The position numbers and the translations under genes were made by a program. From NCBI GenBank assembly GCA_963662175.1, contig OY759215.1, positions 53,957,213 through 54,021,212 of the forward strand: a stretch of 64,000 nucleotides of DNA, written 5' to 3'. The notes below the pieces were generated by a model, which searched no databases, was not told the DNA's origin, and was given only the letters and a program-made list of their open reading frames with translations. How positions within the stretch are numbered: the stretch's first letter is position 1; each line of letters starts with the position of its first letter. The stretch comes from Aradus depressus. Lineage: Eukaryota > Arthropoda > Insecta > Hemiptera > Aradidae. Positions 33,001-43,612 of the stretch are shown piece by piece.

Positions 33001-35896
33001 CCTATTACCATTTCCTAGATCATCTCTAGCTTCAACAACAAGATGGTGTTTCGAGATTAATTCTCGATCAAATGTAGGCTGTTCAGACTTTATCGTTATA
33101 GCACCAGTCACCGGGTCCAAGGATAGCCTGCAAATAGTGCATTTCTATGAATAGATAGCTTTTTACTAGGTGTTGTTAGCCTTCGCAATACGGGGATATC
33201 AATCAATTTTTGATACAGGGATTTGTCTCACTTTTAGGAAAAGTCATTTCTCTTTCAAATATTCTATTTACAATAGACGTAAACTTTTCTTCTGTAAGCC
33301 AAATGGCTCGAATTTTAGATACCGGGAAAGAAGGAGGAAGCCAAGCTGTTCAGGCGAGTCAAAGATTTCCAGACTAAACAACGGTAACTATATCATAAAA
33401 ACATCTATGACCTACTACATTTGAATAAACAAGGACTTGAGTTTTTTAAACTTCTCTGGGATATTACTATGTTAATTTTCTCCAGAGGTGTTTTATTTTT
33501 TGGGAAACTTTCACGTCCCTTCTGGGGACTCTTCCCTGACGTGGAATTATTCCGAAATATTGTCAAAAAAAGAAAAAAGAAGACAGACACCTCTGGGAAA
33601 AAAATGCCAGAAAAATCAATAAACAAATACTTACAACTCTGCAACACTTCCTCCAAGATTGGTATATCGTATCCCTTCGGTCCCAAATCTGCCTGAGTCC
33701 ATATCTCTAGCATATATAATGGCAACGGTGGTACCTGGACCTGAATTCTCTGGAACGGAGGCCTACATAAACAAATGTTCAAAATATTAAAAATGTCTGA
33801 AGAGTAGTTTTTAAGAACATGCCCCAAAACTCAGTAATAATAGGTTTCATAAAACTCTGATTTTCGTGAACACTTAGAAGGGCTCCATTTCTGTACTTAT
33901 GTTTCAATGGTAACTCGACCAAAAGATGGTCCCAAGGTGAATCAGAAATCCCCCAAATATGTCAAAAAAAAAAGTTAGTGAGAAATCGGTGCTTTTAAAA
34001 AAGACTCCCCAACGATGAGTTAAGGAAACTGCAAAAATGTTTTAATAGATTTCATATTCCTCCCCTAGCCCCTACCAACTTGTTGAGCTTCATCAAATCG
34101 ATGATAGGGAAACGGTCAGAATGTCGTCTCAACTAAATTTTAGTTACCGAATTTGTAGATCTTTTATAATCAGATTTTCATTTTACAACATAGATTTACC
34201 ATTTTTGCAACCTAATATGGTGTCGAACTAAAAAATACACGGGAATGCTTGTTTTACGAGCACTAATGTAACTTATTTTCTTAATCTACCTAATATGTCA
34301 TTGACATATTTGCGCACAAACCACATTCTATAGCAAATATATAAAATAATATATTCTATCAAATTGGTATTACATACCTCATATATTGGTTTGCTGAATT
34401 CTGGAAAGTTATCATTCATGTCTCTAATATAAACAATAACAGGAACTGAACTAGATTTAGGTTTTCTTGGCACTGTTTCTTTGGCGATAAGTGTAAAATT
34501 AATAACTAAAACATAAAAATGTTAAGATATTATTTATTTGAACAAAAATAATTCAACTTTTTCAATCTGAGAAATTTACTGTGTACATTTAAAATTTTTT
34601 CGACACTTATTTTGCGAAATTCCATACAGTAAAAAAATAAAAACAAACAATATTACTAGTATAAATTTCACTTTTTGTTAACTCTAGATTAAAAATAGTT
34701 TCGCCTCTAACGGCATTATATTTATCTATGCTCACCGTTTATTGTTTCAAAATCAAGTCGTGTGGGATCTTTTACCCGAATTAAGAAAGAAGCGTCGTTG
34801 ATCCCTTGGTGTGGTGTTACTTCGAATATATTGCCGTCTCCTTCTATATACATCTCGAATGTTCCATTTTTACCCTGAAAATTTGAAAAACATTTAGTAT
34901 TTATTTATAGTTACCTTGTTATAATCCTAATTTTCCAAATTTCGAAAATAATTTTATAATTTAAATGGAGGAATTATGACTTGAAAGTTTTTACTATAGG
35001 TATGAAGTTCGCAGTTAGTAATGGTTACAAATAAAGTAATGAATAATATTAGTTTTTCTTTAATAAACTTTTTTTGGCATCAGTTCTATAAAAAGACGTT
35101 GGAAAGGAGGAAATCCGGGGTTGTCTGTACAAATAACTAAATTACATTGAACGGAAAAGTGAAAAAAAAAAGTCTGTCAAGTAACTGTACAAAGCTTCCT
35201 CCATGTATAACCTACCTCTAACTATTGTTCAGCTGATCATTACAATTATCTGTATTTTATGTAACAGAAACTTTTTGTCATAATAAACTTTGTGATAAAT
35301 TCTACACTGGAAAAAAATTAGTTTATCCAAAATGATTACCAAATTTCACAACTTTTTTAATAGAACCATCTGATTTCTCATAGAGATAAAAGACGTGTAT
35401 TCCCACTGTTTTATTTTAGACCAGAACCTGTTTTCGACGCAACAGCGTCATCATCAGTGGTTCATCCCCCCACACAGCACAGCGGTTAAAGGACAACTGG
35501 CCGCTTTGTTGTGTGGGTGGAATGAACCACTGAGGATGACGCTGTTGCGTCGAAACCTGGTTTTGGTCTAAAATAAAACAGTGGGAAGACAACGTCTTTT
35601 ATTTCTATGAGAAATCTCGTCAGCATGTTTGTGTTGATAGGTTAGTTTCTCTATAACCCCTTTCAATACGCCATCACAATAATAAATTATTACCTTACCT
35701 GATCATAGTCGAAGACCTGAGGGACAGCTGGAGGCAGGAAGGAGACAGGGGTGTTGGCTTGTGCGTTTTCGTTCACCTGACATCGGTAACTGTCGCTCCG
35801 GAATCGCGGGCTCTCATCGTTAACGTCCGTCACGATGATGGTAACTTCTGTCCTGGCCGTGGGAGGTGGGAACACGGTCTTCGACTCTTCTTTAGC
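12274..35896 (-). CDS. Cdh23: Cadherin-23-like giant cadherin, C-terminal 1557 residues in 28 exons (5' partial)
   Basis: Twenty-eight consecutive exons join with matching phases to 4674 nt ending in TAA at 12274; their coordinates are given in the five part-entries within this span. The product is a single-pass membrane adhesion protein: one partial and ten full cadherin repeats joined by 11 DxNDN-type linkers, a last repeat, a membrane-adjacent domain, one helix, and a ~127-residue tail. CDH23 assignment rests on the membrane-proximal part ([31 protein letters not shown]), the tail block [18 protein letters not shown], and the C-terminus TTEL, close to the ITEL that I recall for vertebrate CDH23, a harmonin ligand. 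Fly Cad87A is probably the same group (from memory). CDH23 proteins form tip-link or intermicrovillar links. N-terminal repeats and the signal peptide are not in the window. Confidence 0.88.
12939..13184. repeat. fold-back element FB-2, intact copy
   Basis: Inverted arms about 12939-13052 and 13071-13184, nearly identical, with core CCGGTTTCGGCCTCACACC and its complement and an 18-bp loop. Degenerate relatives lie at 20672-20882, 31863-32110 and, as a half copy, 42530-42680. In a cadherin tail intron. Confidence 0.88.
14356..14960. repeat. fold-back FB-4 interrupted by a ~389-bp MITE
   Basis: FB-4 arms (GTATTGCTACC / GGTAGCAATAC) lie at about 14356-14410 and 14425-14468. From about 14481 to 14869 a second element has terminal inverted repeats: CGCTCATTTGCTGCAACAG...GACATAACTCA on the left and TGAGTTATGTC...TGTTGCAGCAAATGCGCG on the right. 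Sequence outside it rejoins TATATTTTGTGAAATAGAC, and a related locus at 48965-49060 reads across the junction without the insert. TA-rich flanks suggest a TA target duplication. Confidence 0.75.
15201..15402 (-). CDS. Cdh23: cadherin transmembrane exon
   Basis: Starts [17 protein letters not shown], then a ~26-residue Leu/Ile/Val/Phe-rich helix (about 15259-15336) followed by the stop-transfer block [13 protein letters not shown]. Acceptor TAG at 15403-15405, donor GTAAGT at 15195-15200. It joins in phase 0 to SLFK upstream, and with one leftover base (G) to the tail exon. It marks the switch from extracellular to cytoplasmic protein. Confidence 0.9.
15949..18259 (-). CDS. Cdh23: cadherin last repeat and membrane-adjacent domain exons
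   Basis: Exons 18074-18259, 16770-16906 and 15949-16147. The first completes the last cadherin repeat ([34 protein letters not shown]). The other two encode a cysteine-poor region ([60 protein letters not shown]). This matches the membrane-adjacent domain of CDH23 and PCDH15, which sits between the last repeat and the helix and can dimerise (family knowledge). It is the most diagnostic part for the CDH23 call. Confidence 0.88.
17440..17930 (+). pseudogene. decayed non-LTR retrotransposon, reverse transcriptase C-terminal remnant
   Basis: Plus-strand fragments in shifting frames read [44 protein letters not shown] and a late RWYNMA, the order typical of the region after the RT domain in non-LTR elements. 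Stops and frameshifts interrupt it. It sits in a cadherin intron in antisense orientation and is far more decayed than the Jockey copy at position 1. Confidence 0.65.
18860..25284 (-). CDS. Cdh23: cadherin repeats, membrane-proximal block (8 exons)
   Basis: Exons 25196-25284, 24954-25111, 23997-24184, 23164-23387, 22465-22653, 22160-22292, 20139-20296 and 18860-19099. Linker motifs in order: DVNDEAP, DFNDNAP, NINDYQP, DINDNPP. Other calcium-site hallmarks include [37 protein letters not shown] and [26 protein letters not shown] lacks the first Asp and the last Asn of DxNDN, and the next repeat (exon 20139-20296) carries an acidic insert [11 protein letters not shown], so that junction may bind fewer calcium ions. 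Confidence 0.88.
20672..20882. repeat. fold-back FB-2, degraded copy
   Basis: The left arm (CCAGTATCGGCATTACACCA, TTGTCAGGTTTAGCTATAAA) and a shortened right arm (GTCGAAACCGGTATTTTTGT) match FB-2 with many changes. Confidence 0.6.
21210..21242. repeat. (AT)n microsatellite
   Basis: About 16 AT dinucleotides in a cadherin intron. Confidence 0.9.
25842..35896 (-). CDS. Cdh23: cadherin repeats, membrane-distal block present in window (13 exons)
   Basis: Exons 35699-35896, 34736-34874, 34378-34505, 33635-33762, 33002-33127, 32748-32896, 31629-31798, 31237-31392, 30791-31021, 29756-29839, 28074-28347, 26522-26686 and 25842-26084. Linkers in order: DVNDESP, DMNDNFP, DVNDNAP, DVNDNPP, DVNNKTP, DENDNNP, DENDNNP. 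Phases match at every junction, so no exon is missing inside the block. DVNNKTP lacks the Asp of the NDN core. The donor after 28074 (GTCTGT) is weak but in phase. The most 5' exon begins [18 protein letters not shown] after a TAG acceptor at 35897-35899; upstream exons are not in the window or lie in the gap. Confidence 0.88.
26858..26999. repeat. palindromic AT-rich repeat with 48-bp arms
   Basis: The arms 26858-26905 and 26952-26999 are perfect inverted copies (containing GAAATTGCCTCCTTCAAATA) around an (AT)n core of about 50 bp. It lies in a cadherin intron. It may form a cruciform, and the AT count may be assembled wrongly. Confidence 0.9.
27003..27045. repeat. (AT)n microsatellite next to the palindrome
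   Basis: About 20 AT dinucleotides beginning directly after the right arm of the palindrome at 26999. Confidence 0.9.
29507..29612. repeat. short MITE-like element with terminal inverted repeats
   Basis: GATTATTCAAGTTTAGT at about 29507 and ACTAAACTTGAATAATC at about 29593-29609 form inverted ends of a ~105-bp, relatively GC-rich unit. A similar ATTATTCAAGTATAGT piece lies just outside, near 29675-29690. Confidence 0.65.
31863..32110. repeat. fold-back FB-2, second copy
   Basis: The left arm carries ACCGGTTTCGGCCTTACACC and the right arm GGTGTAAGGTCAAAACCGGA. Flanks AAATAAAACAAACTTATTTT and its complement match the intact copy at 12939-13184. The arms are partly deleted. Confidence 0.8.
35372..35616. 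repeat. fold-back element FB-3
   Basis: Arms about 35372-35470 and 35520-35616. The outer ends read GATTTCTCATAGAGATAAAA and TTTATTTCTATGAGAAATC; inside are ACGCAACAGCGTCATC and GATGACGCTGTTGCGTCG. The loop contains a GC-rich non-palindromic piece. In the intron between the two most 5' cadherin exons found. Confidence 0.85.
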
Positions 35897-36112
35897 CTAT
35901 GGCAATCATCCCAACTTTGTTTGAATTATTCTCACTCTAAAGTACACTGTTATTTTGGTTACCAGAAAAATAAGAGCCAAACACAAGGTTTCCTCTCATT
36001 ATACTTAAATATCTGTGGCTTAACGGAACTAATACTTATCACAACATAATAATTTTTAGTTTAAAGGTTGCCATTGAACTGTTATTCGAATGAAATAATA
36101 ATATATATAGTT

Positions 36113-36452
36113 GGTTAGTTATTATGACTCATGCCCGGGCTATAACTACGAGGTCATATCGCCTACTACCAGAGCGCTCTTTCATCACTCTGGTGGACAT
36201 GAGCCCGACTCTACTATGGGAGTCCTACATTTTGCCTACCAAAATTTTTATTCACCTAGGGCAGGGGTCTTTAACGAGTACCTGACATCGTACAGGCTCG
36301 GAACCATTGCTTAACTTCCCATCCGAAGGACGGCGTGCTTAAGTTCCTTTTACCTCTCAGTTAAAATAAACTAAGGGCCTCGGCGGGTTTCGAACCCACG
36401 ACCTTGAGCTCAGAAGGTAAGCACGCATACCACTGAGCTACAGGCGCCTTCC
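36113..36452 (-). mobile_element. SINE-1, near full-length copy
   Basis: The best copy of the family. The head begins GGCGCCTGTAGCTCAGTGG (A box complement at 36430-36440), then a B box GGTTCGAAACC at 36386-36396. The body has AGGTAAAAGGAAC, GCCGTCCTTCGGATGGG, CTGACATCGTACAGG in complement, and the tail CCCGGGCATGAGTCATAAT. RNA polymerase III internal promoter boxes are present. Dispersed repetition rather than a lone tRNA fold shows it is a SINE. Confidence 0.82.
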
Positions 36453-36486
36453 GCAAACAGTACCTACATATATGGGGCGCGCCACC

Positions 36487-36686
36487 NNNNNNNNNNNNNN
36501 NNNNNNNNNNNNNNNNNNNNNNNNNNNNNNNNNNNNNNNNNNNNNNNNNNNNNNNNNNNNNNNNNNNNNNNNNNNNNNNNNNNNNNNNNNNNNNNNNNNN
36601 NNNNNNNNNNNNNNNNNNNNNNNNNNNNNNNNNNNNNNNNNNNNNNNNNNNNNNNNNNNNNNNNNNNNNNNNNNNNNNNNNNNNNN
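36487..36686. other. assembly gap (200 N)
   Basis: Exactly 200 undetermined bases, probably a fixed-size placeholder. SINE-1 sequence lies on both sides, suggesting that repeats broke the assembly. A cadherin exon could be hidden here. Confidence 0.98.
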
Positions 36687-36995
36687 CCAGAGCGTTTTTT
36701 TTTTTCACTCTGGGGGACATGAGCCCGACTCTACTGTGGGAGTCCTAAATGTTTCCTAGCCTAATCCTACTATTCGGTCACGTACCTCAGCAGTACAGCC
36801 ACGCACCTGACACTGCTCTATTTATCACAATTGCTAATGGCAAATGTTATTATGCCGTTGTAAATATATAAATATAAATAAAAATAAATAAATAAAATTT
36901 TTAATCACCTAGGGCTGGGGTCTATACGAGTACCTGACCTCGTTCAGGCTCGGGACCATCGTTTAACGCCCCATCCGAAGGACGGCGTGCTTAAG
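36687..36995 (-). mobile_element. SINE-1 copy, interrupted
   Basis: 36687-36752 matches the tail part (GGACATGAGCCCGACTCTAC) and 36898-36995 the body (CACCTAGGGCTGGGGTC; CCCATCCGAAGGACGGCG). About 140 bp of AT-rich sequence separates them. The tRNA-like head is missing. Confidence 0.7.
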
Positions 36996-37087
36996 TTTAT
37001 TTTACGTTTGAATTGGGCAAAATTCAATCGAATCAACAATTAACAGTTACAAATACTTTTTTCATTGGCAATTGCAATTCACATTTC

Positions 37088-37290
37088 ATTTTTTTTTTTT
37101 ACTGTGTTTTTTTTTACTGTGTTTTTTTTTACTGTGTTTTACCTAATTATTTACGACATCCATGGCCCCGGGAAGAAGTTTTATCTACGAAATAAAACTC
37201 ACTCCCGGACGGGATTCGAACCCGCAAACCAAGGTGAGACCATGCGACAAAGCCCTACGCTCTAGCCCGCACGGCTACCATGGCCCCCTA
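37088..37290 (-). mobile_element. SINE-2 copy with tandem 3' tail
   Basis: Minus-strand copy of SINE-2. B box complement at 37211-37223 (GGGATTCGAACCC); the head ends near CCATGGTAGCCGTGCGGGC in complement. Its 3' end is three near-identical ~17-bp units (ACTGTG plus T-run on the plus strand, 37088-37142), a tail type often left by slippage during retrotransposition. Confidence 0.75.
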
Positions 37291-38217
37291 CATTAATTTT
37301 ATTATTTTCGAAAAAATTAATATCCTCATCATCTCTTTATGAAAATTTGAAACCATACCAATCAACGTTTTAAAGTTTTTAGTGTTCAAAATGTCATAGA
37401 ACATGCACTTCCTTTGTTTTCTCTTTCTCTACTTATCAAAAAATTTTCTTCAGAATCTGGTCTATTTTCTATGCGCCTGCTACTCGAACAAAGTGTCAAA
37501 GGTGACATATCCTTAAATAAAGTGGAAGTCGCTACGAAACTCTCAAAAGAAATACACATCTGAGAAATGAGAAATAATATTTTGCGGATGAATGCACATT
37601 TCTATACAATAACTTTGTGAGAAAGTGAACAGGTGAAAAAAAAAAATTGAGTTGATGTTTTGACAACTGAAAGACCTAATAGCAGCGTTGTGAATTTTTA
37701 AATTGTTTTCTAAATGACGTTGAAAGTGGAGATAACATGGAGGAAAAAATCTTGTTTTCCTATAAACTCCAACTTTCTTTAGTGTTAATTACTTTTTCAT
37801 ATTAGTTTTCCTCACTTGTGAACTCAGAAAATAATTTTAAAACAAAATTTTCTTTTTATTGGATCTGCACTCACAGTCAGAATAAAAAAAAAAGAAACTA
37901 AAATTCTTCGAAAAACATCGGTAGGTCAGTTTTCGGCGACGTTTTTTCGAACATTGCCGCCGACGCTCAGATCAGGGAAGGGGTATTTTGGGCAAATGTA
38001 CCCCATGGCTGTCTTAATATCCATGGCGAAAATCATCTCAATGGAATTTAGTGTAAGGAAGAAACTCAATTTCACTTGAGTGTTGCTAGGTATTTCGAGA
38101 AAAATATTTTTGATAATCATTTTTCAGTGGAACCATCCGTTCACGTTCAAATATGCACAAAAAAAAAAACACGGGTTTCTCGAATGAATATTGTCACAGA
38201 AGCTGAAAATAAAATGT

Positions 38218-38420
38218 CATGACCAACTGATTCGAACCAATGCTCCTTGGGAGAATAAGTAGATATGGCTAGGATCCGAACTCCTGCTCCTTGGGTTGGT
38301 AATGTGAGACATCTATGGAATAAGTAGATTTGACTAGGTGAAATTCGAACAAACGCTCCTTGGGTTTGTGCATGAAGTTAATTTGGCCGGTAGACAAGAA
38401 CCCCTGCTCATGTGGGTCGG
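38218..38420. repeat. degenerate short repeats containing B-box-like cores
   Basis: Four imperfect units with TGCTCCTTGGG next to a GATTCGAACC-like core at 38229, 38273, 38342 and 38394 (spacings 44, 69 and 52). Read on the minus strand the cores resemble the Pol III B box GGTTCGAATC. Too degenerate to be tRNA genes. Confidence 0.5.
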
Positions 38421-39212
38421 TAACGTTTTTTATGCCGTATATTTAATACCTTATTTTTCATTATTGTCATTGATTTTTCCACAATAATTATTGACATCAT
38501 GAATTATTTACTTGGAAAACGTTATACTTATATATTTCTCATACAAATGCATTAAGTTTTTGTGCAGCTATTAAAACTCAAATTGTATTGTAGCGGTAAA
38601 ATTGAAAATGGTGAAAAATATCCAACGACGAACCGGTGATTTATACAGGAGACAACCGAAAGAAAGTAACTCAAAACGATTTGTAAATGATTTATATGAC
38701 ACAAGAAGACCCGTCGTATAAATCAACAATATTTAATAGTAAGGGCTCTATCCGCCCAATTCGATCCGCGAGCATAGCACTTGTCCGCGCGGTATCTGCA
38801 CGTGGAAGAAAGAGACAGATGTATTGTACGGACATTGTGCGTATTGAAAAACTATCTATAAAGTACAGGGGTCAGTACCCATCCTTGTTTTAGAAGATAT
38901 GTTTCGTATACTACAACTATATACGAATTTTGAATTAACCGAGTTAATCAGTATGAGATTTACGGCCTCTACAAATATTTTCAGCTCTTGGCGGCCACCA
39001 ATTTGTGAAATTTCAAGAACTAAATTCAGATTCTTATGGTCTTCAAATTTCATATGATCCCCACATTTAGGAAACACTGTGTTTTTGTTTTTTCAAATTC
39101 GAATTCTGCTACCACAATTGAAAGTGAAATTTCGATGAATGAATATGGCAGTAATTGACAGTCTAACAATCCCTAACGGATTCATATTCAACCTGTGCTA
39201 TGTTAAGGTTAT

Positions 39213-39480
39213 CTGACATGGATAATCACGCGGAAGATTACACAAAAAAAAACTCTCCACATTTCTAATCAGCTTTCATAAATGGCAGCAATATTGATTG
39301 TATAGGATAAAAGGAAAGTAACGTAACCTGACATGGATAACCGCCTTGAAGGTTCTATAAAAAGATCCTCTTTTCATTTTTAATTATGATACCAACATCG
39401 CTGATATAAGGTAAAAGGAATTAATAACCTAAACTGAAATGAATAACCACCCGGAAGGTTTAACAATAAATAATTTATCT
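39213..39480. repeat. three imperfect tandem units of ~105-116 bp
   Basis: CTGACATGGATAATCACGCG at 39213, CTGACATGGATAACCGCC at 39329 and CTGAAATGAATAACCACCCG at 39434, each followed by GGAAGRTT-like and A-rich sequence. Confidence 0.6.
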
Positions 39481-40254
39481 GCATATTAACTATCGGCTAC
39501 AAGAAATAAATAGATAAATTTGATGACTGAGTTACTGTGTAATGGTAGATATACAAACAATAAGAAAGGAGAACAAGAAAAATAATATGATATGTAATAA
39601 TCATATATCTACAAAATAATATGATAATGCATAACAAAAATAACTGTTTACCCCCGATATCCCCCCGCATTATACTGTCCTCATTCCAACAATTAAATGA
39701 AGGTAGACCGAGAGGGACAGAAGAGGTGACAATGAGAGAAGAAACTGGTCACACAGCACTCCTAGTCATTCACAACCAGAGAAGATTCTATAAACTACAC
39801 ACAAGTAAAGCATATGTAATGATTTGTACAAGCCTTTCTATACAAGTGTGTTCTCAAGCATTTTGTACACGTTGGGTACTTTAAGTCCACTTCAGGCGAA
39901 ATGTAATCAGCAGATGCCAAACATACTTAATTAGTGCATTTCCAATTGTCGAATAATAACCTACATGTAAACGTCATAATTCCATACAAGGAACAAAATC
40001 TATTAAATACAGTTTGTAATGAAAAATAAATAAAAGGTAGGTAATTTACTCCTTATGTAATATGTGGGTGGGTATACAGTTACAGGACGAGCTGTCATGA
40101 AAAGAAGGGGAACATAATGTCAGTAAAAACTTCAATCTCACGATTATGCAAATGAGGTGAAGCCAAATAAAGTATATTTTTCTTAAAGTCTGAAAAGGTT
40201 AGGTCACGAATGTGATAAATGTTGCACTGAACAGGGAGACTAGATAGTAACAAC

Positions 40255-40765
40255 TAATTCCCATTGAAAGTATCGACCGTTAGGGCTAAAAATCAACAGT
40301 TGATTTACATAGAGGCTTCTGAATTCATATAATAAATTTTGTGTCGATACATTCATTACGTCAGCGGTTATTGGGGTTTTTGAAATGAGTACCCCTTCCC
40401 TTCGGCTGATTCCGCTGAAAACGACTAGGTGTAGCATTTATGGGGTTTTGAATTCACATATGAAATTTCGTGTCAATACATTCATTACAATGGCAAAATT
40501 TCTGTTTTGAGAAGCCCCCCTCCCCAAACCCATCTTCCATTTGCCCAATTTGGAAAACGAAAATCAATAGGTGTCAGTCGTCCTTATAGGATTCTACACA
40601 TATACAATTTCGTGTCGATGTCGATACATTCATTCTTTCGGTAGTTATCGTTGTCACAGATGGTCTTTTTTTTTTCGAATCGAGGTGGAATAAAAATTAA
40701 ATTCCGGTGAAAATTCAATATCGAATTTCTGTCCGATTACAAAATTTCCCCTGTATTTTATTTTG
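40255..40765 (+). repeat. Rep-A dispersed repeat, long copy
   Basis: Rep-A landmarks in order: GGGCTAAAAATCAACAGTTG, TTTTGTGTCGATACATTCAT, CCCTTCCCTTCGGCTGATTC, GTCGTCCTTATAGGATT, TCGATACATTCATTCTTTCG, AATTCCGGTGAAAATTCAAT, TTCTGTCCGATTACAAAATT. Copies on both strands at 45.9-62.1 kb share this order. No coding capacity seen; mechanism unknown. Confidence 0.75.
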
Positions 40766-43612
40766 GGTCATTGTCTACCTTGTCTCCAATCGCTCTTGGA
40801 CTTTATTTTCCCCTATATTTAATAATATATCAGACACTAACTGCATTACTATTATTTTGTTTCTTGTTTGCAATAAAAAAAAAAAAAAAAAGTGAGAACT
40901 GAGAAATATCAAGGTTTAATACATAATTACCTAGTAAATATAATAATGAATTAAGTAAGCCGGTGATAAATGTCACACAGCAGAGACGATGCAGTAACTA
41001 TAATATATATTAAAGCGAAGGACTAACTGGTTTTATTACTTCTTGAATCCCCCAGGTAACCTTATTTCACCTCATGAGGGATGAAACTTCTAAAAGTCCA
41101 AGAGAGTATAGCCTCATAGGAGACGTAGGTAGACAGTGACCCAAGCGGTTGAGTTCAGGGGGATTCACTTAGGTTAGTTGGGTTCAAATTCTATGTAACC
41201 CTGATTCTAAGTAAAGATCAGCAAGGATGTCAGACGTAAAGTTATTCTCAGGCAACACCAGGTTACCCTGCTAGTAAACCTCTATAGAAATAAGAAAAGA
41301 CGAGGAATACATTTGAAAGTACGATACCTACAAAGCATGATTTGGTGCAGCGCCATGCTGTGTGTTACTTTCTAAATGACCAGCAGAAAGCATTCAAAGT
41401 CAATTCAAAAGTGAACCCAACATCCACTCTCACTTAGATCTTCAGCTAACATCACATCAGCGTTACTACTAGATATGGAGACATAGAGAGAAAAAAAATA
41501 GTTTACAGGGTTGCAAACCGTTGGTATGGTGTGTTGATAAAAAAAAGAGGCTTAGGAAGATTTAAATGTTAATCTTAAATCAATGATAAATAAAAATATA
41601 AATAATAATTAAATAAATAATTAATATAATTAAACAAATAATGAAATAATAATAATAAACAATAATTTACATTTCCTGTGGAAATTTCATCTTTTTATAT
41701 TACTAAATTTTGATTTCTACAGTCGTTTTTCGAAAAGGGCCCTAAAAAAATATCAAAAGTTCAAGACATGCAATTTTGAAGAAAGTGCACGTATATTTTA
41801 AAAAAATTTCAATTAAAAAACTTTTCATTTGGATTTCTAAAGAGATGCCATCTTGTCTTCCAAATTTTGCAAAAATATAAAATCTAATCCAAAGGTTTTT
41901 TAAATAATCTTACTGGGCCAACAGGGAAAATGAATAGAACAGAATTTTCGAGAACAAATATTGGGTTTATTTTCTCAATCAACTACATTATAAAATAAAG
42001 AAAACTAAACATTAAAACAAACAAAAAATCAAAGGAAAAAATCTTAAAAACTAAATTCTTAAACTTATTCAATCTTTTTGTTTTATATTTTGGGCCATTC
42101 TCTAAAATTAGGTTATATACTATATCTGGGCATATATTCTGTACATATAAACAAATAAAAGTACCTTCTTTTTTAATCAGTTTCACCGTCAATACGCCTA
42201 TTTAGTTCATTTCAACATAAGCCTAAAACACCACTCTACATTTTTTACTCAGACCGCCGCCATCTCTAGGCCTCGACCTCTTCACACTAATTAAAACAGC
42301 GGATGGCCATGTTTTCTTTTCTACATGCATTTGTTTTAAAAGAAATGTTTTTTTAAAAATAAAAATAAATATAATTAATTTTTTAATGTTTATAATTTAA
42401 TATTTTCAATGTGTGTATTATTTGTATACATCACAATGGATGGGTGTCTCCTAGAAAGTTAAATTGTAACCTCTTCCTTATCTACCTCAAGTACCTATAT
42501 TTATTCGGTACTTAACAAACTTGTCTTAGTTTATAACAAAATCTGACTATGGTGTAATGCCGAAAACGGTTGTTTGTGTATAAATATTATTGTGGAATAG
42601 TCAATACTTCAAAGAGGTTTATTTAATTTATTTATTACAAGTTTCCAAGATATGTGCAACTTAAGTCACAACTTAAGACGTTTAGTATTTATTGATCCAA
42701 GGGTCATTAAGGGTTGTCATTATGATTTACTTTCAAAATCGCTATTCCGTGCCCATCACATGTCCCACTTCGGTTAAAAATAAATGAAAAATAGTGACAT
42801 TTAAAATATTATTCTACTTACTGAGCTTTCATTTCTATATCCTCCTGGCATAGATAAAACATTTTAAAAAAAAGGTTCATTTTACACTCTAAAAAAGCTC
42901 TCTCTTTTTTAACAAACAGCTTATAATAATGAAACTTATAGTTTGGGAGATATTATAGGGCTACAGAACCCTAAAAAAGGTGAAAATGCCTACTTTAATT
43001 TTTTAAATGTTACTATACTCGAAAAAGGAACACTGCAAAGAAATCTCATTATCTTATGAGACATTTTTCGCTCTTTGATAATGACAATAAAACTTGGGAA
43101 AAAACAAGAAAATGAGCATTTTTCTAACAATTATATAGCTCGATTGCACCTCTCATAATTTGCAGAGCGTGATTCGTAAAAATTCTCATATGAAGAACCA
43201 TGTCTCACATGGAATTTTATACAATTGTAAGGGCATTATTCTGGTTTTGTTCGTAAAACCATCAGATTATTCAGCATAAGATGGACTTTGTTGTAAAGTA
43301 GAAACGTTAAGATTCGCCTCAAAATGTGTCCAACTATCCGAATTAAAAATGAAGCCACAGAAGGAAGACTCCAGTTATTCATAGGAACTATATCCTGTAA
43401 CGGGGGCAAGGTTGGGTATCCCTACTCAATTGTTAATAGATTTTCATGAAACCAAAAAAAGAAACAGGTTACTAGAGGAATTATATAATTGAGTGTGGTC
43501 AAACATGTGGTCATGAATAAAATGACAGTCCTACGTAAATATTTATATAATGACTCAGGTATATAGGGCAGAGGGATGAAAGGTGTGGTGACCAATCGAC
43601 CATCTGACTCAC
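40766..43612. other. AT-rich non-coding region
   Basis: No gene recognised. It contains a half copy of FB-2 near 42530-42680 (GACTATGGTGTAATGCCGAA) and much low-complexity A/T. Confidence 0.4.

Larger units (their letters stand above)
37300..40254. other. AT-rich non-coding region with minor repeats
   Basis: Either the large first intron(s) of the cadherin or intergenic DNA. Apart from the two short repeat clusters listed inside it I see nothing: no cadherin-like exon, RNA gene or mobile element with recognisable ends. Confidence 0.45.
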
